Assembly (NCBI GenBank): GCA_030549335.1
Contig: CM060198.1
Location: 45,597,353 to 45,661,352, forward strand
Source: Pontederia crassipes
Lineage: Eukaryota; Streptophyta; Magnoliopsida; Commelinales; Pontederiaceae
Length of the DNA stretch: 64,000 nucleotides
Reading direction: 5' to 3'
Part shown: one piece after another, positions 36,883 through 47,326 of the stretch
How positions within the stretch are numbered: position 1 is the stretch's first letter
How the letters are laid out: each line of letters opens with the position of its first letter
Position numbers and translations under genes: made by a program
The notes under the pieces: model-generated
Told to the model about the DNA's origin: nothing
Seen by the model: only the letters and a program-made list of their open reading frames with translations
Database searches by the model: none

Positions 36883-38289
36883 CGTAATATGTAACTCTAG
36901 TATTTGTTTATGCTTAACGTGGTCCTCTGTCCTTTTATGTTAATTGATGTAGGTTTGTTTCTTTAATACGGCAGTAAAAGGATGATAGTAACAACATTTC
37001 TCAGCCATGATAAATTACAAGCCATCTGAATTTGAAACCTTGTCATTTGTTTTTTCAGAATTAAATCGGTGGCATACCTTGTGAGCTGCCGATGTGATCA
37101 CTGGGGGCCAATTCCGAACAAGGCAGGCAGGAATAATGATGCCTGTCCGGCTACATCTATTTTACTATTAGTACCTCATATCAGTGAGTGGTGGTGTTTT
37201 GGCAGTGGGCACTTCCATGGACATGATAAATATGGAACACCAATTATGTTGTTGTGATTCGCACTATTCACTGTTCCATGGAACATTCAAGGGTAACTTT
37301 CTCTGTAGATAATTCTTTTTTTTTATCCCAAGATTAATTCACAAGTTTTAATTCATTTAATTTCTCTTATTAAATAATAAATCTAACCCGAACGGGGACG
37401 TTGAGTTTAATTAAGTATATCTTAAGTTTGAATTTTTTTTTTTTTGCGTATGAAAAAACTTTTATAGTGGATTTAAATATGTATTCTATTGACAATGTAA
37501 AAAAATAACAATAGTGAATTCTTAAGACAATCATAACAAAATCTCCCGACCAAGAAAAAAAACGAAGATCTAACTTGTTGCTGAATTAATCCAACACTGT
37601 TGCCTTTATGTGATCCCCAAAAAGTCACTTTATTATATAAAATCCATGACAAAATCAAGTGGGGGCAAGAGCATTCATTCATGCAAAGGAACCAATGGTT
37701 CTTTAAAAATACAATACACTTCATTTGAAATATATGAAAACGGATGACAATGAGATGTGCTGATGAGACACTGTTCATTGAAGAGATCTCCGATTTGATT
37801 ATCGTTGGTATCACTTACATGATCTTTTTTTTAGTTTAATTTAATTAATTAAGCATTGGAGCATGTCACTTTAATCAATGATAAGAAAAATGTTATGCAC
37901 TTTGAGTGCAGTGCTAACTGTGCACTTTATGCTTAATTAATCCAAAAGCAGTCGAATCAGCATCTTGTTGATATTTAAAACGCTCAAGAGTTCGACCTCT
38001 CTAGAATACCCTTCCAGAAGTGCTCCCTTCTCGTCTCAATTTGTGGTCCAGTATTTTGTTGGTATTTATGTTTGATAAAGATAAGGATTAAATAAGTGTA
38101 AAATTAGTGAATGATAGTCACTGCAAGAAAACCTTGAATTTTCGACGGATAAACATCATTTGCAATTTTCGATGAAATTTATGATGGTAACAAAAATCTT
38201 TTCGAAATATCGACGGTAATTTATCGACAGTCTAATCCCTCGATAATTACCAAAAAATTTTAATCCATCGGTAGTTTGAGGAAATTAAA

Positions 38290-38740
38290 ATAACAATAAA
38301 GCTATATATAATATAGTATAAAGCTTATGTTCAATATTTTATTATGATAAACAGAACGAGCCGTCAAAATTAAATTAATAATAAAGTTATATATATTATG
38401 ACATAAAGTCTCATTTATGTTATTTTGGTAATAGTTTATATAATATAAAATAATAATAAAGTTACATATAATATAGTATAAAGCTATGTTTAATATTATT
38501 ATTTTAATTGTCACAATGATTTAATTTTTTATTTTTATATTTTTCGACAGCTCGATCTGTTAGAACTACTGCCGGATTTATATCGTCACAAATTAAATTA
38601 ATAATAAAGTTTATATATATTATGATATAAAGTCTCATTTATGCTATTTTATTAAATTGTGGATATAAGTTATATAATATAAATAATAATAAAGTTATAC
38701 ATAATATTGTATAAAGCCTATGTTCAATATTTTTTATTAT
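38290..38740. repeat. Alternating AT-rich tandem array in the CACTA element
   Basis: Five units start with AATAAAG(T)T/CTATAT at about 38294, 38378, 38452, 38601 and 38683. Units 1, 3 and 5 continue with AATATAGTATAAAGC and TATGTT; units 2 and 4 continue with ATTATGAYATAAAGTCTC. The order is therefore A-B-A-B-A. Confidence 0.75.
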
Positions 38741-38879
38741 AATTTATCATTTTAATTGTTGCAATATTTTTATATTTTATTATGATAATTTTTTACGGCT
38801 CGTTCCGTCGAAACTACGAACGGATTTGCATCCGTTGGTAGTTCTGATAGACTGAGCTATCGAAAATTCTAATTTCACT

Positions 38880-39440
38880 CCCACCTCACTTCCCTGCGCT
38901 CTCTCTCCCTATATCTCCCACTCTCCCCTCTCAATCTCGCACTCTATCAGTCTCTCTCCTCTCTCTCTCTCTCTCCATAACATCGTCTCCCCATCTCCCT
39001 CCCTCACTCCCACGGCTCTCTATCTCCCTCTCTCGACTACGACGATCTCTCACGGCTCCGACAACTCTAGCTCCGGCCGCCCTCTTCCTCTCCCTCTCCC
39101 TCTCTTACGATTCCGGCCGACTAGCAGGATCAGGCCGCGGGTGGCTGGATCCACCGCTAAGGGGCCTTCTCCAATCGCTTGGTTGCCAGGAGACGGACTA
39201 GGCCTCGGGTGGCCAGATCCATTCGTGAAGCGGCCTGATCGGGCAGCGAGGGGACGAATCAGGTCTCGAGTGGTCGCATCCCTCGTGAGGCGGCCAGATC
39301 CGACTGCGATGCAATGGATCAGGCTTAGGCGGGTGGATCCATCACCGATCAGGCTCGAGCTACCGGTATGGCCGTGAGGCGGTGGATCAGGCTTGGGCAG
39401 CCGGATCCGCCATGAGGCAGCGGATTCGGCCGCCAGTCAG
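38880..39440. other. GC-rich cargo block in the CACTA element
   Basis: A CT-rich stretch (38890-39100) is followed by degenerate tandem units built on GGATCAGGC and GGTGGCTGGATCC (39125-39430). A frame at 39141-39377 reads through the units and is repetitive; I do not call it a gene. Origin unknown; it could be a captured host fragment that was then amplified. Confidence 0.6.
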
Positions 39441-39792
39441 CCAAATTTTTTTATATTTTAAAAAACCTTCACGACAAACGAAGCCGTCAAAAAAATATAT
39501 ATAACCATTGGAAGTTCCGATGGTTAAAGCTGCCAGAACTTCCCACGGTATAGACCGTTGAAACTTTTTGACGGCTGCAACCCGGGAAGTTCTGACGGAT
39601 ATTTTTTCGTCGAACTTCAGACGGTCTTAACCGTCAAAGCTTTCGATGGTTTTTTTCTCTTCCGTCGAAAATGATTTGCGATGCTCGCGTTTTTTATGGA
39701 TCGCTTCCGTCAAAAACTTTGATTTTCGACAGATTTTTTAGAATTTCCGATGGATTAGGCCGTCAGAAAACTCCATTTTTCTTGTAGGGAGT

Positions 39793-40447
39793 TCACTATT
39801 ATGATTTAAATTTTAATGATATTTTGTAAGATACAAAAATAATAGTTGAATAAGTTGACGTGTACAAAATAACGCAATAGGTTTAATGAGTTACTATAGT
39901 AAATTAATATTGTAAGATAATTTATTCTAATGTACAACTAATTAATTTCTAATAAAGGCACAAGACACGCATAAACACAGAATCGTAGTGTACAAGTGAT
40001 CAGTTTCGAATACTAATTTCAATGATTTTAAAATGAAGCTATATCATATGTATAAGTGATTAGTTATGTAAAGCTCTCGGAGTAATTGAGGAACATAAAG
40101 TTATAATCTTTGCCACTATCCAAATGGCTCAATATAGACAGCCATTTGAGATTATTTTGTTTGTGTAGAATAGAACCTGTGGGATGCAAATTGATGACCG
40201 TATTGAAGCTTGGAAAAATATTCCAATACTCTGTTCCAGTTACCTGTTTCATAGAAAGACTGATCACATTTGGGAAGAGAATCAAACTGGAACTGCGGTC
40301 TGATTCAATTTGGTTATCCAAACGTGAGGCGGAACCAAGTCCATTAAATGACTAGGAAGCAGAGTCATGTGACTCTGCTTTCAAGAAAAGAAAAGAAAAG
40401 GCGGAACCGGAACGACATTTTTTTCTTTTTATTTTGCTTTACGTCAT
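39793..40447. other. Spacer between the CACTA and Mutator-like elements
   Basis: AT-rich. Two overlapping frames (40064-40321 minus, 40110-40355 plus) resemble nothing I recognise. An AAAAG run lies near 40384-40400. Confidence 0.5.
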
Positions 40448-40844
40448 TTTTTTTAAGGGTTATTTCCTCAAACCACTCCTAAACTATCACGATTTTTCAA
40501 ATCTAACTCCAAACTATGAACTTCATTTTTTGAATCCTTAAACTATCACGATTTTTCCAATTTGATCATTCCGTTCAATTCCTGAACTTCTCGGTTATCT
40601 TTAATTTTTCACATTAGTGAAAAGTCGAAAATATCCCTGCACGAAAAGAACTCTTTCCGACCTACGACCTTCCTTCGACAAAAAAGCGATCTCTTCTGGT
40701 CTACGACCTTCCTCCGATGAAGGTCAAGACAGACGATGAATCCATCCCTCTCTCCAGCACACGGATTGAGAGAGGAGAGGGGCCCCGGTGGGGGTTGCCC
40801 CCTCTTGACCTTAGTCTCTCCGGATGAAGGTTGAGAGGCAGGAG

Positions 40845-40884
40845 CCCCCCCCCCCCCCCGAGGGGGGTGGGGGGGGGGGGGGGT
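40845..40884. repeat. Homopolymer C/G runs in the M1 core
   Basis: A run of 15 C (40845-40859) is followed almost at once by G runs (40862-40883), which together form a near-perfect foldback. Further C runs lie at 50791-50803 and 50945-50965. Assembly length errors are likely in such tracts. Confidence 0.85.
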
Positions 40885-40925
40885 GGGGCGACCCCCACCC
40901 TTCACCTCTTTCCTTGCTTCAACGT

Positions 40926-42791
40926 TGTAACACCCCAAATTTTTATCAAGGGGTAAATGTGTCTTTTGACCAAAAGACCTAACCTCCCTATATAAAAACC
41001 TAAGATTCTTTTGTTCGTCTCTTTTCTCCATCTGAACTCTTGGTGGCTAGGGCTTGAGGAAGAAGATCCTGAGGAACAAAGAGGAGGAGGAAGAAGAGGA
41101 AGAGGAAGGAAAAAGAGAAAAATTAACTAGAGAGATCAAGGTATGTAAAGGAGATCCAACCCCTCTCTGATCTATGACATATATAGATTTTACGAAGAGA
41201 TTCAATTGTTAGGGTTTATATGATCTTATTGTTCATGATTTGGGGATGGACCCTAGATCTAATCATTTGATGTTTTTGCATGGTTTTCCATGTGCTTTTG
41301 ATGCCCATTGATGTATAGATTAAACCTAGACCCTTTAGAATACTTTACATTGCATTTTCTTAAAGTTTCATGAAAAAATGTGCATGACGCAAGTGTAATA
41401 CAGGAAAACCATATTTTCTGCTCCGAGCCTAATATGACATGCAGGCCATCAATACGACTTGGAGGCCAAAAATACGAGCTGACCGTATTTTTTGGTGCGA
41501 GACTAATACAACCTACACAAAGTTAATACGACCTGGAGGCTAAAAATATGACCCCATTGTATTTTCATGTGCGAGTCTAATATGACCTGGATGACCCTAA
41601 TATGGGCTAAAAGACAAAAATATGACCTGGCCGTATTGTCCTCGCAGATTGAACATACTTATGATATTTTAAACTTATTTTCAAGGTATTTATACTATGT
41701 ATTGATGTTTGATGATTGTATATGAATTTAGATACATGAAATGCATGGACAGTCGTAATTAGACTAAAACCTGAAAAATATTGAGCGACGTAAATTGTTT
41801 GATGATTGTGATGATAATGAACCCAATTGAAAAATACTATTACTTGTCGCCCCTCAAACTGATGACACGAAATACTGAGCCCTGCTCCATTGTGTTAGAA
41901 TTTTCATAGGGAAATTATTGTGCCCTGCACTTTGGAGTAAGCATTTCCTAGGAGAATAACTATATTTTATTGGTAACAGTATGTATATTCCCATTCACTC
42001 TCAGGTGGCGGAGCCTCGACTCCAAGGCCTAACTAGCCTACTGGAGGGCAACGACTTGATTCTTCAATTACTGATAAGATCAAAGATTATTTAATTGACT
42101 GACTGAACTGACTAACTGAACTAAAAGACTGATGACTATGAAAGTGGGATCCAACGGGTTATGAAGCAATCATGAGGATATTACTGAAGCAAGGTAATGA
42201 CAAGTGTTAGCCACATGATATGTTTACTGATACTGATTGATTGTTATATGACTGACTGTTATAGTACTTTTATGGATGACCTTATGATATGAATTGATGA
42301 CATGTATAATCGATAAATATGACATGGCATGCATGTTTCTTTTATTTATGAAACTGTCATATATATGTCATGTAGTATCCTACTTAGGATGCATTTTTAC
42401 TGCATTGGCCTTTACATACTCTAACTGGGCAACCCTGCACCCTGGATCCGTGCAGGTAACTGATATGCTTGGATGGATGGCTGATTTAACTAATGACGAT
42501 AAAGTTGCACATGGCATAAGAATAGATGAAGTCATGAGACACTAGAGTCTGTTCTAGATATGCAATTGAATAATGGCTTATTTATGTTCTATGACATTAG
42601 TTTCATTGATGTTTTAAATTGAAGTCTTCCACTAAATGAAGAATAATGTTATATTGTTTTAAATGAATAATAGTTTTCGCTGCAATTATAGTAATTATTT
42701 TATTTTAATGATGTCATGGCGAACGGGCTAGCACTGCCGAAATGACTTGATTGCCCATGGCATTTGGGGTTAAAATATTCAGGGTGTTACA
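40926..42791 (+). repeat. E6 5' LTR
   Basis: 1866 bp, TGTAACACCCC to GTTACA. It contains CGTATT/AATACG words at about 41390-41640 where the E1 LTR has GTCACG words. The common GGCGGAGCCTCGACTCC block lies near 42006. Confidence 0.92.
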
Positions 42792-42793
42792 GT

Positions 42794-42805
42794 TGGTATC
42801 AGAGC
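42794..42805 (+). other. E6 primer-binding site
   Basis: TGGTATCAGAGC two bases after the LTR, complementary to the 3' end of initiator tRNA-Met. Confidence 0.92.
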
Positions 42806-42965
42806 ATAGTTAGGACCTATGTTAGGTATGTCAACTATTAAGGGTCTAAGTCCATGTGCAACCGTCATGAACAGCCATCCAAGGTAAAGAGTATGTATGT
42901 TTTATGTCATATGATTAACTGTTTAATGTGACCATCTAATATTGGTTGGTTAATGTTTATGAAGG

Positions 42966-43918
42966 ATGGAGCCAGGAGGTCCTTCAAACATTCCAGAGGA
43001 CCAAAGGGAACTGAACAAAAGCATGACCCACATGGCTCGTGCTATGGAGAAGAACGTAGACTCGAGGCGCTCTGACCACTTGAGTTCGAGAATTGAGAGA
43101 TTTTTGAAACTGCATCCTCCTACCTTCAATGGAGAGAGGAATCCAGCCACAGTTGAGGCTTGGCTGAATGTTATCACTGAGAAGTTTCAAGCCATGCACT
43201 GCTCCGATCGACATAAGGTCAACTTGGCTACTCATTAGTTGGTCGACTAGGCTTGCCATTGGTGGAAATCGGTGATAAGGACTCAGTTCAACAAAGATGA
43301 TGAGATCACCTAGAGGGATTTCAAAAGGGTCTTTAGGAACCACTACCTCCCTCCACATGTTAGGGAGAAGAAACGAGCCGAATTCATGAACCTACAAGAG
43401 GGCAATTTGACTGTAGATGAATATCTCAACAAGTTCCTCGAACTTGAGAGGTATAGCCATCTGAAGGATGATGAAGAGCTGAGGGTGAATCACTTTATCG
43501 AAGGATTGAATTCTCGCCTGAGGATGAGTGTCAAATGTGGTGATCCCGAGACCATGGCCAAGGCAATTTCTCTGGCAACCAAACTAGCCGAAGAAATTGA
43601 AACACAGAAGGGTATGAACAGAACAAGGAGTCTAGAAAGGAACAGGAGAAAGGTAAGGACAAGAAGAATAGGGACTCCAAACCCTACTCCAAGTCTGAAG
43701 AAGAACAAAAAGACAAGGCCTGTCCTCACTGTCACATATTTCACCCTGGAGAGTGCAGGTTCAAGACTGGGGCGTGCTTGCGCTATGGCAAGGCTGGCCA
43801 CTTTGTCAGAGATTATCCTGAAGAGAAGTCCGAATATCAGGACAAAGGCAAGGGCAAAGTAGAGGATCAACAAAGGGCACCAGACAGGGTCTACAACATG
43901 CAGGTGGATGAAACTCAG
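42966..43918 (+). pseudogene. E6 gag
   Basis: ATG at 42966. The first block (to about 43238) is the N-terminal gag; two stops lie near 43237 and 43249 and one near 43312. The core resumes at 43386 with MNLQEGNLTVDEYLNKFLEL and is open to about 43610. There a shift moves the reading to another frame, in which a zinc-knuckle region follows (CPHCHIFHPGEC near 43710 and CLRYGKAGHFVRDYP near 43770, where the second Cys and last Cys are changed). It forms the particle shell and binds RNA in active relatives. The breaks prevent a full-length product. Confidence 0.85.
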
Positions 43919-43939
43919 AAGTCCAAGAAGTGATCCAAG

Positions 43940-46003
43940 GTAACCTCCTTATAGCTGATCACCATGCCAAAGTTCTATTTGATTATGGTGCTACTCATTT
44001 GTTTATATCATCTGCATTTGATAACCTACTGAATGTGGTGAGAGAAAATATGAAGTGGTAACTAAAAATAGCAACACCACTAGGGAGGATCTACACAAGA
44101 CAATACCTCCCAGAGCACCAGTGATGATAGATGGAGTCAACTATTCAACTGATCTCATAATACTACTTATGGGGGACTATGATGTTATATCGGGCATGGA
44201 TTGGTTATCATACTATGATGCCTACATGATGTGTCGGCAAAGAAAAGTTATAATCAACAAGAAGGATGGTGGTTCTGTAACTTTTCGCAGAATCCCATCC
44301 AAGGAAAGTAAGATGATGATTTCTTTAGCCAAGGCAACTTAGATGTTAAACAAGGTTGCCGAGGATTCTTGGCGAGTGTGGCCAAGAGTGACTTTCAACT
44401 TAAACCACTACAAGAACTTGAAGTGGTGAATGACTTTCCTGATGTATTTCTTGATGAGCTCCTAGGATTACCTCTGGAAAGAGAAATTAATTTCCATATT
44501 GAGCTAATGCCAAGGACGGCCCCAATTTTCAAACCTCCCTACAGGATGGCACCGGCTGAAATGAAGGAATTGAAGGTACAATTGCAAGAATTACTAGATA
44601 GAGGCTTCATCAGGTCAAGTGTGTCCCCTTGGGGTGCACCTATTTTATTTGTGAAAAAGAAAGATGGATCATTGAGGCTATGTATTAATTACAGGATGCT
44701 CAATAAAGTGACCATCAAGAATAAGTACCCACTATCAAGGATAGATGATCCTTTTTATCAGTTGTCTTCTGCATCAATCATTTCAAAGATTGACTTGAGA
44801 AGTGGATACTATCAACTCAGAGTGGCTGATGAAGACATAGCAAAGACAGCTTTCAGAACAATGCATGGCCATTATGAGTTTTTTGTTATACCTTTTGGAC
44901 TAACAAATGCTCTTCTAGCATTTATGGATTTGATGAACAGGATATTCAAGCCTCACTTGGATAGGTTTGTGATAGTGTTTGTGGACGACATCCTGATATA
45001 TTCATCAAGTCCTGATGAACACCAGAAGCATCTACAGATTGTTCTGGAGACCTTGCGCCAACATCAACTGTATGTAAAATTATCTAAGTGTGAGTTCTGG
45101 TTAGAATAAGTGTTGTTTTTGGGTCACGTTTCAAAGGAAGGCATCTCGGTGGACCCAGCAAAGGTTAAAGTAGTCATGAATTAGAAAAGACCAAAGACTG
45201 TGACTAAAATCAGGAGTTTTCTAAAATTGGTCGGCTACTACAGAAAGTTCATTCAAGATTTCTCCAAGATTGCTTCTCCAATGACTAAATTAACTAGGAA
45301 AGGAGAGAAGTTCAACTGGAACCAGAAGTGCGAGGAAAGTTTTCTAAAATTGAAGAAGAGATTGACCTCTACACTAGTATTAATAATTCCCACAGGAGTT
45401 GGAGGCTACACAGTGTACAACGATGCTAGTGACACTGGACTGGGATGTGTGCTTATGCAGCAGGGAAGAGTGGTTGCTTATGCTTCAAGACAACTCAAGC
45501 CTCATGAGAGGAACTATCCCACTCAAGATCTAGAATTGGCAGCAGTGGTATTTGCCTTAAAGACATGGTATCACTACTTGTATGGAGGAGAATTCGAAAT
45601 GTACACTGATCAAAAAAGTCTCAAATATGTGTTCTCCCAAAAAGAATTCAACATGAAACAAAGAAGATGGCTAGAGTTTTTAAAAGATTATGAGTTTGGT
45701 ATTATCTACCACACAAGGAATGCCAACTCAGTGGTAGATGCTCTAACCAGGAAGTATGAAGGGTCAGTGTCTTATTTGAGGGTCTACAAGTGGACTCTAA
45801 TGGAAGGAAGCACCCAAGGAAAGCTGATGATGCATTGCGTCATCCAGCTTGAATTGGTGATCAAGATTGCTCAAGCACAAAGGGAGGACCCAGTCAAGGA
45901 CATGAAAGCTCTATGTGAGAAGGGACACTCAGACTACAAGACTGATGAAGATGGAACTATCAGGTTCCAAGGCAGACTATGGTACCTAAGGACAAAGAAT
46001 TGA
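43940..46003 (+). pseudogene. E6 protease, RT and RNase H
   Basis: The protease motif near 43975 reads LFDYGATHLFIS, with Tyr in place of the active-site Ser; the protease ends around GMDWLSYYDA (44194-44224). From 44369 to 46003 one frame holds RT and RNase H with only two stops, TAA at 45107-45109 and TAG at 45182-45184. In the RT block (246 codons to the first stop) the fingers motif SPWGAPILF is at residues 86-94 and the catalytic FVDD at 204-207, intact. RNase H follows at about 45340-45720 and contains YTDQKSL. A frame change occurs at about 45990. This is the least damaged polymerase in the window. Confidence 0.87.
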
Positions 46004-47265
46004 AGGAAGAAATTCTGACTGTGTCACAAGTCAAAATTTGCTATTCACCCAGGAACTACTAAGATGTTCAAAGATCTTTAGCGAATATTTTGGTGGAAGG
46101 ACATGAGAAGAGAGGTGGCTGAATTTGTGTTCAAATGTTTAGTCTACCAACAGGTGAAGATTGAGCACCAAAAGCCACCAGGACTATTGAATCCACTACC
46201 CATACCTCAGTGGAAATGGGAAGAAATTACAATGAATTTTATTGTAGGACTCTCAAGGACACAAAAGGGACAAGACGCTATTTATGTCATTGTGGATAGA
46301 CTAATAAGTCTGCTCACTTTTTACCATACAATGTAAGGCAATCAGTCGTGAGTATAGTACAATTGTATGTGGATGAAATCATCCGACTACATGGAATTCC
46401 TATTTCCATTGTATCGGATAGAGATCCGAGATTCACTGCAAGGTTGTGGAGAGGATTGCAATATGCTTTTGGCATAAGGCTATACTACAGTACTGCCTTT
46501 CACCCTCAGAGTGATGGGAAGAGTGAAAGGACAATCTAGACTCTGAAGGACATGTTGAGAGCATGTGCTATTGATTGGCAAGGCACCTAAAATGATCATC
46601 TCGCCTTAGATGAATTTGCCTACAACAACACCTATCATTCATCCATAAAGATGACACCATTTGAAGCACTATATGGAAGACCTTGTAGGTGTCCCATGTG
46701 CTGGAGTGCAGTTGGTGAAGAAAGACTATTAGGATCTGAACTAAATAGAGAAGTATGCAGAAAAAGTAGATCTAATCAAGAAAAGGATGATGGCAGCTCA
46801 GAGTCGCCAGAAAAGTTATGCAGATAGGAAAAGAAGCGAATAGATCTACCAAGTTGAGGACCATGTACTATTGAAGGTGTCTCCTACCAAAAGAGTTATG
46901 AGATTTAGCAAGAAAAGAAAATTGACTCCTAGATACATTGGTCTATTTGAAATTCTGGAAAAAGTTGGAGAATGAGCATACAAACTGGCATTACCTCCTT
47001 CATATGCCAAGATCCATAATGTCTTCCACGTGTTTATGTTACGCAAGTATATATATGATAGCTCTCGTGCGGTGGTGATTGAAGAACCAACCATAAAAAA
47101 AGACCTCATATATGAAGAGTACCCAATAGAGATACTTGAATATGGTGAGCGTCGTCTGAGGAATAGGATAGTGAAAATGGTGAAGATTGCATGGAAGCAT
47201 CATAATGGAACTAAAGCAACATGAGAATTGGAAGATGAGATGAAAGAACAATTTTCAAGATTATT
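46004..47265 (+). pseudogene. E6 integrase with chromodomain-like tail
   Basis: The HHCC zinc region lies at about 46015-46170, damaged by a small deletion near 46018. The catalytic core includes SDRDPRFTARLW (46408-46443) and HPQSDGKSERT (about 46502-46534). Stops occur near 46537, 46588 and 46972. The C-terminal part, 47030-47265, contains RNRIVKMVKIAWKHH, then AT, a stop, and ELEDEMKEQFSRLFG, the pattern of the chromodomain that directs Tekay-type chromoviruses to heterochromatin. The element is inactive as read. Confidence 0.82.
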
Positions 47266-47312
47266 TGGTAAGTGTTCTATCTTATGCCAAAATTTGAGGA
47301 TGAATTTTCCTT

Positions 47313-47326
47313 TAAGAGGGGGAGGA
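47313..47326 (+). other. E6 polypurine tract
   Basis: AAGAGGGGGAGGA directly before the 3' LTR TGTAACACCCC. Confidence 0.85.

Larger units (their letters stand above)
35523..38115. other. PYL 3' flank and intergenic DNA
   Basis: The 3' flank has a long CT/TTTTC tract (about 35620-35695), probably in the 3' untranslated region. Further on lie (TGAGT)n at 36336-36357 and two (CT)n tracts (36681-36716 and 36851-36880). Frames at 36509-36943 are Ser/Leu runs from these tracts. No gene recognised. Confidence 0.65.
38119..39789. mobile_element. Non-autonomous CACTA (En/Spm-type) transposon
   Basis: 1671 bp. It begins CACTGCAAGAAAA (38119-38131) and ends TTTTCTTGTAGGG (39777-39789), imperfect inverted repeats of the CACTA type. 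It is flanked by the 3-bp duplication AGT (38116-38118 and 39790-39792), the size typical of the superfamily. Many subterminal words CCGTCGAAA/TTTTCGACGG occur in both orientations near the ends, as expected for transposase-binding repeats. There is no transposase frame. The interior has an AT-rich alternating tandem array (38290-38740) and a GC-rich block (38880-39440). Confidence 0.85.

Noticed and set aside
36509..36943. Frame of 144 codons with LSLSLS runs
   Set aside because: Its open length comes from (CT)n tracts, and the antisense frame is open for the same reason.
37078..37110. GAGCTGCCGATGTGATCA, faintly like miR167
   Set aside because: No complementary arm within range to form a precursor hairpin, and the match has several mismatches.
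40064..40355. Two opposed frames, 85 and 81 codons
   Set aside because: Neither resembles a family I know; they overlap antiparallel, and no splice context or promoter is seen.
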